Source: an uncultured Bacilli bacterium (GTDB lineage: Bacteria; Bacillota_I; Bacilli_A; RF39; UBA660). Taken from it: a DNA stretch of 64,000 nt. The stretch covers positions 1 through 64,000 of the forward strand of contig CALVOZ010000001.1 in assembly GCA_944350495.1 (NCBI GenBank). The letters run 5' to 3'. Below are positions 23,536 through 32,803 of this stretch, in pieces (positions within the stretch are counted from its first letter, which is position 1; each line of letters opens with the position of its first letter). A program made the position numbers and the translations under genes. Below the pieces are notes generated by a model. It had not been told where the DNA came from and did not search any database. It saw only the letters and a list, made by a program, of their open reading frames with translations.

Positions 23536-25603
23536 GACGCACTAAATCCTTTTCTATATAGCCATTCATAATGCAAACATGGTGGTCATATAAATCTAAG
23601 TTGTCTAGCCTATGTGAGATAACTATAATAGTCTTATTGTCATATTTACTAAAAAGTTTTTTTAAAATTCTTCTTTCCATATCAACATCCACTTGACTTA
23701 AACCCTCGTCAACAATTAATATCTCAAATGGTTTTACTATTGTCCTAGCTAAAACAATTCTTTGTCTTTCTCCGCCTGATAAATTAAAACCATTCTCTTC
23801 AATTAATTTGAAATATCCTAAATTACTATTTTTAATTATATCTTCGATTTCACATACATTAAATATTTCATTTAATTTATCAACATTAATATTTCTCTCT
23901 AAAACTATATTATTATATAAAGAATCAGTAAATAAAAATTCAGATTGATTGATATATGAAATACTGTCACTTTTACAGTAATCATTTATATCATACTTAC
24001 CTATAATTATTTTTCCTCTTTCAACTGGATAATATTTCTTTAAAAGTTTAAGTAGAGTGCTTTTACCACACCCACTTTTTCCCGTTATTAATACTTTTTC
24101 ACCTTTCTTAATTTTTAAGTTTATATTTTTTAAAACCTTATTGGTTCGATTATAGGTATAACTCAAATTTTTAAATTCAATATCTCCATACATTTTTTTC
24201 TTAATATAGCCAATCTCTTTATTTTGAACAAAAAGCTCCTTTAATCTAACTATTGCCTTTTTCATATTTTTTGTATCCGCATCTAAATCTACTAAATCGC
24301 GAATAGGATTTAAAAAATAATTCATTAAATTACTATAAGTTAATAATAATCCTAATGTCATTTGCTCTTCTTTTACTAAACAACATCCTAAATAAAAAAT
24401 TACTAAATAACCGACTGCATGGATTAATTCTTTTAAAAAATTTTCTAACAACGAAAGTTTTTGAAATTTATGGAGTGAGTTTAAAAAGGTACTTTCTTGG
24501 TTCTCAATTTTTTTTATTACTTTATTTTCTATATTTATTCCTTTTAATGTTTCAAACGCATTAATTGCTTCAATTTGTTTTGAAGTTAAGACAGAGTTTT
24601 CATTATGGCAACTATCAATCGTAGTATCTAGGGGGGTATGAAATGATTTTAGTACAATCCAATATAGGACAAACATTAATAAAGTAATTGATGTCAATTT
24701 TGTATTTATTATATAGAGCAAGATTGAAGACACTATCATTAGCGGAACATCTACCACTATAATCATTAGCCAGCGACTTAAAGTATCTCTAATAATGGAA
24801 ACATCTTTTAGTCTTGTTAAGATATCACCACTATTATGATTTCGGTAATAGCTATATGGAAGCAATAAAATTTTTTTAAAAGAATCCGTTGTTAATATCA
24901 GTTCTATTTTCTTCGTTATATAAGTAAAAACAATATCTCTAAAATATTCACTTACATTTTTTATAACATTAATTATAATAAATATTATAAATAACATTAA
25001 TAAGTAATTTTTACTAATATTTAAACCATCTAATAAAAATTGACTAGAATAAGATAATATAACAGAATAAACAATTACAAATAAAGATAAAAAAGCAATA
25101 TTAACAATTAATTTTTTTTGGTTTTTAAATAAAGTTAAAAAATCAAGTATACTAATTTTGCTTTTTTGTTCAAATGGTATTTTAGCTTCTGGATACATAG
25201 TTAGAATAATTCCATTATATATTGATTTGAAAGATTCAAATGAAATCTTTTTTATTTTATCTGCAGGATCGGCAATAACAATTTCTTCTTTTTTATAGTT
25301 TATTTCATATATTACTACAAAATGAGTATAAGATTTGTTAATAATTACATTAGCAATTAGAGGATAAACAATTTTTTCCTGTTTTAATTGTTCCAATTCA
25401 CACTTAAATCCTGAAGCTCTAAAACCAATTTCTTTGGCTCCTTCAATTAGATTATATGCGGTTGTACCATCTTTGGTAATGTTAATTAAATTACGAATAT
25501 TTTCCATATTTAAATAACCATTATAGTATTGAATTATCATCGATAAGCAAGCAGCCCCGCAATCTTTACTTTCTTCTTGTTTAACAAACGGATACTTTTT
25601 CAT
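23528..25603 (-). CDS. Bacteriocin-processing ABC transporter with C39 peptidase domain
   Basis: A 691-residue fused exporter. Residues 1-130 form a C39 cysteine peptidase: QEESKDCGAACLSMI carries the catalytic cysteine, YTHFVVIYEI the histidine and VIADPA the aspartate. These cut double-glycine leaders. Then come six membrane segments and an ATPase with Walker A GKSGCGKST, signature NLSGGERQRI, Walker B ILIVDEG and H-loop SHRL. The ATG at 25603 was chosen for GGAGGTGATGAA; the frame extends to a GTG at 25654 without a site. It is the first gene of the bacteriocin operon and should process and export both peptides. Confidence 0.95.
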   Translation of the reverse strand: MKKYPFVKQEESKDCGAACLSMIIQYYNGYLNMENIRNLINITKDGTTAYNLIEGAKEIGFRASGFKCELEQLKQEKIVYPLIANVIINKSYTHFVVIYEINYKKEEIVIADPADKIKKISFESFKSIYNGIILTMYPEAKIPFEQKSKISILDFLTLFKNQKKLIVNIAFLSLFVIVYSVILSYSSQFLLDGLNISKNYLLMLFIIFIIINVIKNVSEYFRDIVFTYITKKIELILTTDSFKKILLLPYSYYRNHNSGDILTRLKDVSIIRDTLSRWLMIIVVDVPLMIVSSILLYIINTKLTSITLLMFVLYWIVLKSFHTPLDTTIDSCHNENSVLTSKQIEAINAFETLKGINIENKVIKKIENQESTFLNSLHKFQKLSLLENFLKELIHAVGYLVIFYLGCCLVKEEQMTLGLLLTYSNLMNYFLNPIRDLVDLDADTKNMKKAIVRLKELFVQNKEIGYIKKKMYGDIEFKNLSYTYNRTNKVLKNINLKIKKGEKVLITGKSGCGKSTLLKLLKKYYPVERGKIIIGKYDINDYCKSDSISYINQSEFLFTDSLYNNIVLERNINVDKLNEIFNVCEIEDIIKNSNLGYFKLIEENGFNLSGGERQRIVLARTIVKPFEILIVDEGLSQVDVDMERRILKKLFSKYDNKTIIVISHRLDNLDLYDHHVCIMNGYIEKDLVRLG

Positions 25604-25655
25604 TTCATCACCTCCTACTTTATTATTAGTGATTACTTTAATTTTTCCTTGCACA

Positions 25656-25679
25656 ATAAAAAAACTCCGAAGAGTTTTT
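25656..25679 (-). terminator. UUCG-loop terminator after the U32 peptidase gene
   Basis: Stem AAAAACTC / GAGTTTTT closed by a TTCG tetraloop and followed by a T-run on the minus strand, overlapping the stop codon of the gene at 25678. Confidence 0.85.
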
Positions 25680-27837
25680 AAAATCTAATATAATTAATTC
25701 CAAGGTTAAAATATTTTTGATAACATTTTTTATTTAAAGTTTCAAAATGATATATATATGTTAAATTATTCTTTTCTTTTACTTCAAATTTATTGTTATA
25801 TCTATCTTGAATTATAGCTTTATCTTTTAATTTATAATTAGATAGTAATTTATACTTCATAATCATAGCTTCAATTTTACCAGCGACAATTAATTCAAGA
25901 TTTGGATGTGTATTATATCTTTCTTTATAATTATTTATTAATTTTTCTATTTGATAATCGTTTAATTCATAAGATAAAGTTACACGTTCCACTCCTAAAG
26001 AATGAAGAAATGCTACCGCATATGAATTAACAATATTTAAAGAAAAATCACTAATGACATTTTTATATTTATGGATACTACCTAATTCTCCAACTAATAA
26101 TTTTTCATTATGTTCTTGATGATGTTCTAAAATTCTTGGCAATTTTAATACTTTCCGATCATCATCAATTATATTATACAAATTTTCTTCCATATATATA
26201 TTATTAAATGTTTGAACTTTTATTTTTTGATATTGCTCTAAAGATTCTATTAAAATGTTTTTTTGATTTTCTACTTTGAAATTTTTTGGCTCTCTATGGT
26301 ATTCTGAAATCTTCATTGGTAACTTATAATTTCTTAAAGATAATAATTTATCTATTGCCTCACGTCTTAATTCATTTAATACTTTAACAGGAACAAAGAT
26401 TTTTTCATCTAATTCACATTCAAAATTGTTAATTTTAAATATAGTATTTCCTAAACGATTTAATTGATTGAATATTAAATCTTTAGTCGCTGCTACACTT
26501 TCACTTTCTTCAACAATATACTCACTTACTACTTTAACTGAATTATTTAAATCTGTAATTTCTAATTCAATTGGTGCACCTTTTTTGACATTTATTTTAA
26601 CATCTATTAAAACTTTTCTTCTTTTTTCTTTGATAATATTTTGAATTTCATTAAGCTGAAGATAATCTGAAGTTTTTAGAACTTCAGAATTTTGTTCAAC
26701 TTTTTGAGTAACTGGAATATCAACTACATCACCTTTTGTTGCATGTTCTATTTTTTTTGCGTTTTTAAATATGTTTAATACATTTAATCCATAATCTTCA
26801 CGTGACATTATCACTCTTATTCCATCATGAACATTTAAATCGTCGACTAATTTAACCGTAATAAATTTATTTGTAGTTTTAATAACTTTTCCAATTGGAA
26901 TTCCTAAATGATTTGGACGGTATGAATTAGTAAATCTATCATTATTCTCATGAAATACAAATCCTTTAGTAAATTGACGGTTAAATAATTTTTTTAATTC
27001 TTTAATTTCTGTGTCATCAATTTTAACTTTACCAGTTTCATAATAAGAATCTATTGCTTGTCGATATATTTTAGTTACTAAATATACATATTCTGGTCGT
27101 TTCATTCTACCTTCTATTTTTAAACTATCAACTCCTATTTTTAACAATTTATCAATATTTTCTAAAGTATTTAAATCTTTTGTACTTAGTAAATATTCTT
27201 CTTTATTTATTTGCTTATTATTTTCATCTAACAATTTATAGGGCTGTCTACAGCATTGCGCACAAGTTCCACGATTACCACTTCTACCACCAATTAGACT
27301 ACTCATTAAACATTGGCCAGAGTAAGATATGCATAATGCACCATGAACGAATATCTCAATTTCTAACTTTGTTTGTTTTTTTATTTCTTCAATTAATTCA
27401 ATTGGTGTCTCACGTGCTAATACTACTCTAGTAATTTCTAACTCTTCTAATAGTTTTACACCTTCTAAATTATGAATATGCATTTGTGTAGATGCATGTA
27501 TTTCTAAAGAAGGATATTTTTGATGTAAAAGATCCATCATTCCAATATCTTGTACAATTACAGCATCAACTGATATTGTTTGTAAATATTCTATATATTT
27601 AAGGAAGTTTTTTACTTCTGTCTCATAAATTAAAATATTAATAGTTACATATACTTTAACTCCATATTCGTGAGCATACTTTACCGCTTCTTTTAATTCT
27701 TCATTATTAAAATTTGTTGCATAACTTCTTGCACCATATAAAGTCCCGGACAAATAGACCGCATCACAGCCTCCTTCAATTGCAGCAATCAAGCTTTCCA
27801 TACTTCCGGCTGGAGATAATAATTCTGCTTTTTTCAT
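25678..27837 (-). CDS. U32 family peptidase / 23S rRNA or tRNA hydroxylation-type protein
   Basis: A 719-residue U32 family protein. The N-terminal half is the conserved barrel: AELLSPAGSMESLIAAIEGG, DAVYLSGTLYGARSYA, HASTQMHIHN and the cysteine block IFVHGALCISYSGQCLMSSL...GNRGTCAQCCRQPY, which supplies metal or cluster-binding cysteines. The C-terminal part (from about residue 370) matches the collagenase-like extension of long members. Several U32 proteins are now known to hydroxylate RNA (RlhA, TrhP) rather than act as peptidases; this long form may belong with them. The start has GGTGGTGG upstream. It follows the 27876 gene closely but with a terminator between. Confidence 0.9.
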   Translation of the reverse strand: MKKAELLSPAGSMESLIAAIEGGCDAVYLSGTLYGARSYATNFNNEELKEAVKYAHEYGVKVYVTINILIYETEVKNFLKYIEYLQTISVDAVIVQDIGMMDLLHQKYPSLEIHASTQMHIHNLEGVKLLEELEITRVVLARETPIELIEEIKKQTKLEIEIFVHGALCISYSGQCLMSSLIGGRSGNRGTCAQCCRQPYKLLDENNKQINKEEYLLSTKDLNTLENIDKLLKIGVDSLKIEGRMKRPEYVYLVTKIYRQAIDSYYETGKVKIDDTEIKELKKLFNRQFTKGFVFHENNDRFTNSYRPNHLGIPIGKVIKTTNKFITVKLVDDLNVHDGIRVIMSREDYGLNVLNIFKNAKKIEHATKGDVVDIPVTQKVEQNSEVLKTSDYLQLNEIQNIIKEKRRKVLIDVKINVKKGAPIELEITDLNNSVKVVSEYIVEESESVAATKDLIFNQLNRLGNTIFKINNFECELDEKIFVPVKVLNELRREAIDKLLSLRNYKLPMKISEYHREPKNFKVENQKNILIESLEQYQKIKVQTFNNIYMEENLYNIIDDDRKVLKLPRILEHHQEHNEKLLVGELGSIHKYKNVISDFSLNIVNSYAVAFLHSLGVERVTLSYELNDYQIEKLINNYKERYNTHPNLELIVAGKIEAMIMKYKLLSNYKLKDKAIIQDRYNNKFEVKEKNNLTYIYHFETLNKKCYQKYFNLGINYIRF

Positions 27838-27861
27838 AAAACCACCACCATCATTATATCT

Positions 27862-27886
27862 AAAAAAAAACTGTTTTACCAGTTTT
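27862..27886 (-). terminator. Terminator after the 27876-28700 gene
   Basis: Arms AAAACTG and CAGTTTT followed by a T-run on the minus strand, overlapping the last codons. Confidence 0.75.
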
Positions 27887-28700
27887 CACTTAAATGATTT
27901 GTTAAAGTTGTTATTTTGTAGCCTCTAGCTTCAATATAGTTAATAACGTTAGGTAATTCATTTATTAAAATATCATTGACTTTAAAGGCGAAAATACTGC
28001 CAGCTTTTAAATTATTTTTTACATATTTTAAAGGGCTATTTACAATTAGCGGCGTCGAAATAGAATATTTAGAATCATCTGCACATCTAAGTAAATATTC
28101 TTCATTTTGCAATTCATTAAAACAATGTATATTTTCAAAATCAAGTGAGTTTAATTTATTTATAATTAATTTATAATTATTCTCATTAGTATTATTTATT
28201 AATATATCACTATCTATTTTCGATATTTGTGCGAGTTCTGATACTTGAGAATCAATATTATACGAATCAATTATGTATGATACTGGTGTATTACCAACAA
28301 CTTTATGAATGTCTAGAATATTTCGATTATCAATCATAAAAACTAGACTAACCATTTTTTTCTCTTTATTACCTTCCTTAATGTACTTATCATAATTATT
28401 TGTAATACTTATTTCAGGTTCTATTAAATTGTACACATAAAACGATTCATCATATATTCCTTTTTTACTCATGACATCATAACTTTTACCGACATTTACT
28501 TCTTTATATGCTAAACCTGGAACAATAAATTTATCTGTAATTTTTGCACTCATTCCCGAAACATAATAATTATCTTTCTCTTCTTTTATTTTTATCATTA
28601 TAGTATCTATTTCTTGAATAACATTTGAAGTCTTTTCTGTTATAAAAAAACTAAAGCAAATTAAACATATAAGACCAAAATATTCAAATATTTTTCTCAT
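27876..28700 (-). CDS. Membrane-anchored protein, distantly polysaccharide-deacetylase-like
   Basis: A 274-residue protein with an N-terminal membrane anchor (IFEYFGLICLICFSFFITE) and an external domain. The order of elements recalls NodB-type polysaccharide deacetylases: VSLVFMIDNRN early, HCFNELQNEEYLL in the middle and NVINYIEARGYKITTLTNHL at the end. The usual catalytic T-F-D-D-G and H-x-x-x-H motifs are missing. I therefore think it is either an inactive relative or an unrelated fold with similar end pattern. It lies upstream of the U32 gene. GGTGGTTT precedes the ATG. Function unknown. Confidence 0.55.
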   Translation of the reverse strand: MRKIFEYFGLICLICFSFFITEKTSNVIQEIDTIMIKIKEEKDNYYVSGMSAKITDKFIVPGLAYKEVNVGKSYDVMSKKGIYDESFYVYNLIEPEISITNNYDKYIKEGNKEKKMVSLVFMIDNRNILDIHKVVGNTPVSYIIDSYNIDSQVSELAQISKIDSDILINNTNENNYKLIINKLNSLDFENIHCFNELQNEEYLLRCADDSKYSISTPLIVNSPLKYVKNNLKAGSIFAFKVNDILINELPNVINYIEARGYKITTLTNHLSENW

Positions 28701-28805
28701 AAACCACCTATTTTAGTATATGAATTATAATTTAACTTTTTTACTATTTTAGTTTAGAACTTTATCTTTTATAACTACATATTATATTATGAAAGGAGTT
28801 TAGAT

Positions 28806-29000
28806 ATGAATAATAATCGATACTATATGAATTATAGAAGAAATGATTTAAATAACGAAAGATTTGGTTTTTTAGGGCCATTTATTTTAGGTGGAATTAC
28901 TGGTGGTTTAGTAGCGCCACTCTTCTATCAGAGACCATATTATCAACAACCATACTATTCAAATAATTATTATTATCAATATCCTCCATACTATTATTAA
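28806..29000 (+). CDS. Small tyrosine-rich protein with a glycine-rich hydrophobic helix
   Basis: A 64-residue protein with a strong ribosome binding site (GAAAGGAGTTTAGAT). It has a basic N-terminus, a short hydrophobic stretch (FGFLGPFILGGITGGLVAPLF, residues 20-40) and a tail in which tyrosines dominate (RPYYQQPYYSNNYYYQYPPY). Similar small tyrosine-rich proteins occur in spore coats and surface layers of Bacillota, where tyrosines may be cross-linked. I do not know the family. It is divergent from the 27876 gene and followed 30 bases later by the phospholipase-like gene. Confidence 0.6.
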   Translation: MNNNRYYMNYRRNDLNNERFGFLGPFILGGITGGLVAPLFYQRPYYQQPYYSNNYYYQYPPYYY

Positions 29001-29006
29001 AATTTT

Positions 29007-29015
29007 TGATATAAT
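29007..29015 (+). promoter_or_regulatory. Extended -10 promoter before the phospholipase-like gene
   Basis: TGATATAAT lies 19 bases before the ATG at 29034, right after the stop of the tyrosine-rich gene. The transcript would have a very short leader beginning at the AGAGGTGAT ribosome binding site. Confidence 0.45.
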
Positions 29016-29033
29016 ATTAATAGAGGTGATTTG

Positions 29034-29672
29034 ATGGCATCTGCTGTTATACATTTATGTGTTGCTAAAAAAATTAATGAAAAATTAAAAATGAATGAAA
29101 AAGAATTATTTTTAGGTTCAATCGCACCAGATATTAGTAAACAAGTTAACGAACCTAAAACTAAATCACATTTTTTAACTAGTAGTGAAGAGGATATTCC
29201 AAACGTTTTTGAATTTCTAGATAAATATAAAGATAAACTATATAAACCATTTAACATGGGATATTTTATTCATTTATATACTGATAAAATATGGTTTGCT
29301 GAATTTTTAAGAAGTAAATATTATGATAATTTTATCAAGCTAATTGACGGAACTGTTATTAATGTTTCACAGCAAGAAAAACTTGATATTATTTATAATG
29401 ATTATACTAATTTAAATGTTTATCTTTTAGATAAATATGATTTGGATTTATCTTTATTTTATGAAAAGTTTGTGATGCCAAATACCGATATTGATGAAAT
29501 ACCAGTTGATAAATTGCAAATTCTTTTAGATAAAATGGGATTAATTATTATGAATAGTAAAGAAAAAAAAGCCTATGTTTTTGATGATGTTGCCATTAAT
29601 AAATTTATTGATTACTGCACTGATAAAATTTTAAGAAAAATTAAAGAGTACAATATTAAAAGTTCTTTATAA
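29034..29672 (+). CDS. Zinc-dependent phospholipase C-like protein
   Basis: A 212-residue protein of the zinc-dependent phospholipase C / S1-P1 nuclease-like superfamily (all-helical, metal-binding). The pattern is visible as ASAVIHLCVAKKI (H near the N-terminus), LGSIAPDIS (conserved P-D), KSHF and GYFIHLYTDKIWF (H-x-x-x-D). All are likely metal ligands. Such proteins are cytosolic and uncharacterised in Bacillota. The start at ATG 29034 is chosen over TTG 29031 because the ribosome binding site AGAGGTGAT is better spaced. A terminator hairpin overlaps its end. Confidence 0.7.
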   Translation: MASAVIHLCVAKKINEKLKMNEKELFLGSIAPDISKQVNEPKTKSHFLTSSEEDIPNVFEFLDKYKDKLYKPFNMGYFIHLYTDKIWFAEFLRSKYYDNFIKLIDGTVINVSQQEKLDIIYNDYTNLNVYLLDKYDLDLSLFYEKFVMPNTDIDEIPVDKLQILLDKMGLIIMNSKEKKAYVFDDVAINKFIDYCTDKILRKIKEYNIKSSL

Positions 29673-29684
29673 GAACTTTTTTTA
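29659..29684 (+). terminator. Terminator after the phospholipase-like gene
   Basis: Stem AAAGTTCTT / AAGAACTTT with a short loop and a T-run on the plus strand, overlapping the stop at 29672. Confidence 0.8.
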
Positions 29685-29726
29685 TTTTGCAAAATTTTAA
29701 TTTATTTGTTTATTTTTTTATTTTTG

Positions 29727-29735
29727 TGTTATAAT
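29727..29735 (+). promoter_or_regulatory. mgtE promoter
   Basis: An extended -10 (TGTTATAAT) with TTGTTT 18 bases upstream. No magnesium riboswitch fits in the 26 bases left before the mgtE start. Confidence 0.6.
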
Positions 29736-29761
29736 TGAAAAACGGAAAAGGAGTGATAAAA

Positions 29762-31093
29762 ATGAAAAAGATTGAAAAATTAATATTAGAAAAAAAATAT
29801 AGTGAGTTTAAAAAAGAAATATTAAATTTTGAAGAAGCAGATATAGCTGAAATCTTAAGTGAATTAGATGATGAATTGTTAATCAAATTTTTTAGATTAT
29901 TACCAAAAGATATAGCCGCGGAAACTTTTTCGTTTTTAGAGCTTGATGATCAACAAACAATTATTAATTCTCTTACTGCCAAAGAGGCTGCCAACATTAT
30001 AGATAACATGTATGCCGATGATGCTACTGATTTACTTGAAGAGATGCCTGCTAATGTAGTACAAAAGATTTTATCAAAAACAACTGATGAAACAAGAAAA
30101 GATATTAATCATTTGCTTATGTATCCTGCTGATTCAGCTGGTAGTATTATGACCGTTGAATTTATGGATATTAAAGACTACAGTGATGTTAAATCTGCAA
30201 TTGAGAAAATAAAAAAAGAAGCAATTGATAAAGAAACTATTGATTTTTGTTATGTTTTAGATAGTGCTAGAAAATTAGTTGGTATTGTGTCGCTGAAACA
30301 ATTAATCTTAGCAACTGATGACACTTTAATTAAAGATATTATGGAAGATGAGCCGATGGTAGTATCTACCTTAACAGATCAAGAAGAAGTTGCTAATATG
30401 TTCAAAAAATATGACTTAACAGCAATGCCTGTTGTTGATAGTGAAAATAGACTAGTTGGTATTATCACTATTGATGACATCGTTGATATCATTGAAGAAG
30501 AAACTACTGAAGATATTGAAAAAATGGCTGCAATTACTCCAACTGATAAACCATATTTAAAATTAAGTTTACTAGATATTTATAAAAGTCGAATGCCTTG
30601 GTTATTATTTTTAATGATAAGTGCAACATTCACAGGAAAAATTATTTCTAATTATGAATCGGCACTAGCTAGTTATGCTATGTTGACTGTCTTTATACCT
30701 ATGATTATGGGTACTGGGGGTAATGCTGGTGGGCAAGCATCTGTTACTATAATTCGTGCTTTATCACTGGATGAAGTTAATTTCAAAGATATATTTAAGG
30801 TGTTGCTTAAAGAATGTACTGTAGGTCTTATTTGTGGTCTTACATTAGCAATCTGTAATTTCATTAAATTATTAGTAATTGACCAAATATCAGTGCAATT
30901 TGCATTTATTGTATGTTGTGCCCTATTACTTACCGTATTATTTGCAAAAATTATTGGAGCAATCTTACCTATTCTTGCTGATAAAATTCATCTAGACCCG
31001 GCTGTTATGGCTAATCCAATTATTACAACAATTATTGATGGATTATCATTAATAGTATATTTTCAAATAGCAAGTTCAATTTTAGGAATCTAA
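29762..31093 (+). CDS. mgtE: Magnesium transporter MgtE
   Basis: A 443-residue Mg2+ channel/transporter. The N-domain repeats (residues about 1-125, with DIAEILSELDDE and ATDLLEEMP) are followed by two CBS domains (about 130-250: VYVLDSARKLVGIV and AMPVVDSENRLVGIITIDDI), which sense cytosolic Mg2+. Five membrane helices at the end include the pore signature GTGGNAGGQAS. All parts are present and the length is normal. AAAAGGAGTGAT precedes the chosen ATG at 29762; an upstream in-frame start at 29735 overlaps the promoter. It converges with the RNase Y gene. Confidence 0.95.
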   Translation: MKKIEKLILEKKYSEFKKEILNFEEADIAEILSELDDELLIKFFRLLPKDIAAETFSFLELDDQQTIINSLTAKEAANIIDNMYADDATDLLEEMPANVVQKILSKTTDETRKDINHLLMYPADSAGSIMTVEFMDIKDYSDVKSAIEKIKKEAIDKETIDFCYVLDSARKLVGIVSLKQLILATDDTLIKDIMEDEPMVVSTLTDQEEVANMFKKYDLTAMPVVDSENRLVGIITIDDIVDIIEEETTEDIEKMAAITPTDKPYLKLSLLDIYKSRMPWLLFLMISATFTGKIISNYESALASYAMLTVFIPMIMGTGGNAGGQASVTIIRALSLDEVNFKDIFKVLLKECTVGLICGLTLAICNFIKLLVIDQISVQFAFIVCCALLLTVLFAKIIGAILPILADKIHLDPAVMANPIITTIIDGLSLIVYFQIASSILGI

Positions 31094-31112
31094 TGATTCT
31101 TTTTTTTTGATG

Positions 31113-31138
31113 AAAAAAAGAAGCTTATTTAGCTTCTT
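31113..31138 (-). terminator. Terminator after RNase Y gene
   Basis: Stem AGAAGCTAA / TTAGCTTCT-like palindrome around AAGCT, followed by seven T on the minus strand; it overlaps the rny stop codon at 31125 and may serve mgtE from the other side. Confidence 0.75.
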
Positions 31139-32678
31139 CTACAGCTCTTGTCTCTCTTATTACCGTTACTTTAATAGTACCTGGATATTGTAATTGAGCT
31201 TCTATTTTATTTTTGATATCATGTGCTACTTTATGACTTGTTAAATCATCTACTTCTTCTGGCTTAACAACTACACGTAATTCGCGACCAGCTTGCATTG
31301 CATAAGCTTTATCAACACCAGCAATATCGTTAGCAATATTTTCTAAATCATGTAAACGTTGAACATAATTCTCTAAAGAATCATTTCTAGCTCCTGGTCT
31401 GCTTGCTGATAACGCATCAGCAATAGCAACCAACTCAGCAATAACGCTAGCAGGTTCTGTATCACCATGATGAGATTCAATCGTATTTATAACAATATCA
31501 TTCTCTTTAAATTTTCGAGCTATATTAGCACCTAATTCTACGTGACTTCCTTCCATTTCATGATCAATAGCTTTACCAATATCATGGAATAATCCTGCAC
31601 GTTTTGCCAACATAACATTTTCACCCAATTCAGAAGCCATAATACCAGCTAATTGGGCAACTTCAATTGAATGTGTAAGAACATTTTGACCATAACTTGT
31701 TCTAAAATGTAACTTACCTAACATTTCAATAAGTTCTGAATCAACTTTAGTAATACCCAATTCAAATAAAGCTGATTCTCCGTATTCAATAATTTTTGCT
31801 TTCATTTCTTTTGATGTCTTATCGTATAATTCTTCAATTCTTGATGGATGAATTCTACCGTCTTTAATTAATGATTCAATTGTAACTCTCGCAATTTCTC
31901 TTCTTAATGGATCAAAGCTAGATAAAACAATCGCTTCTGGAGTATCATCAATAATTAAATCAACACCTGTTACAGCTTCTATTGTACGAATATTCCTTCC
32001 TTCACGTCCAATAATTCGTCCCTTCATATCTTCGCTTGGCAAATCAACAACTGTGACAGTTTGCTCTGAAGAAACGTCACTAGCATATCTTTGCATTGAT
32101 GATACCAATAGGTCTTTAGCTTTTTTATCGGCTGTCAATAAAGCTTCATTTTCCTTCTCTTTAATATATGCAGAGATTTCTAAAGACATTTCTTCTTCAA
32201 CCTTTTGCATTACTATTTCTCTAGCCTTTTCTTTTGAATATCCAGCTATCTTATGTAATAAATCAAGTTGTTCATTTTTTATTTCCTCCACTTTTGCTTG
32301 TTCTTCTTGGATAATATTTTGTTTATCTATAAGATTATTTTCTTTTTCTTCAAGAAGATTTTCTCGATTTTGTAGCGCCTGATCACGCCTATCAATGTTT
32401 TCTTCTCGGGAATCTAAACGTTGTTCTGTTTTCTTTAATTCACTTTTGCGCTCACGAATTTCTTCTTCAGCTTTACTTTTTAAGTCGCTGATTTCATTTT
32501 TTCCCTCTAATAAATAATCTTTCTTTATCTTTTCCGCTTCTGTACGAGCATTGTCTAATATATTACTTGCTTTTTCAGTAGCTTTAATACTTTTAATGTA
32601 ATTAAATATAAACATTACAATTATTCCAACAACAAATCCACTTAGGATTAGCAAAATGGAGATTGAAATATTTTCCAT
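31125..32678 (-). CDS. rny: Ribonuclease Y
   Basis: A 517-residue endoribonuclease that starts mRNA decay in Bacillota. The order is an N-terminal membrane anchor ([20 protein letters not shown]), a long charged coiled coil (about 30-190), a KH domain ([18 protein letters not shown]) and an HD domain with [21 protein letters not shown], which holds the metal ligands. The C-terminal domain ends in [15 protein letters not shown] 32678 follows GGGGAGGAAAA; the frame extends nine codons upstream without support. The gene lies next to recA, a common arrangement. Confidence 0.95.
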   Translation of the reverse strand: MENISISILLILSGFVVGIIVMFIFNYIKSIKATEKASNILDNARTEAEKIKKDYLLEGKNEISDLKSKAEEEIRERKSELKKTEQRLDSREENIDRRDQALQNRENLLEEKENNLIDKQNIIQEEQAKVEEIKNEQLDLLHKIAGYSKEKAREIVMQKVEEEMSLEISAYIKEKENEALLTADKKAKDLLVSSMQRYASDVSSEQTVTVVDLPSEDMKGRIIGREGRNIRTIEAVTGVDLIIDDTPEAIVLSSFDPLRREIARVTIESLIKDGRIHPSRIEELYDKTSKEMKAKIIEYGESALFELGITKVDSELIEMLGKLHFRTSYGQNVLTHSIEVAQLAGIMASELGENVMLAKRAGLFHDIGKAIDHEMEGSHVELGANIARKFKENDIVINTIESHHGDTEPASVIAELVAIADALSASRPGARNDSLENYVQRLHDLENIANDIAGVDKAYAMQAGRELRVVVKPEEVDDLTSHKVAHDIKNKIEAQLQYPGTIKVTVIRETRAVEEAK

Positions 32679-32772
32679 ATTTTTTTCCTCCCCATTTCTA
32701 AGCAAGTGATTATTTAACCACTACAATATTATTGTAAAATGTATTTAATGAGATGTCAAGAAAAAAACTATC

Positions 32773-32799
32773 AAAAAACAAAAGGCCTAAACCTTTTGT
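32773..32799 (-). terminator. Terminator after recA
   Basis: Stem ACAAAAGG / CCTTTTGT with a six-base loop and a T-run on the minus strand, right after the recA stop at 32804. Confidence 0.85.
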
Positions 32800-32803
32800 T
32801 TTT

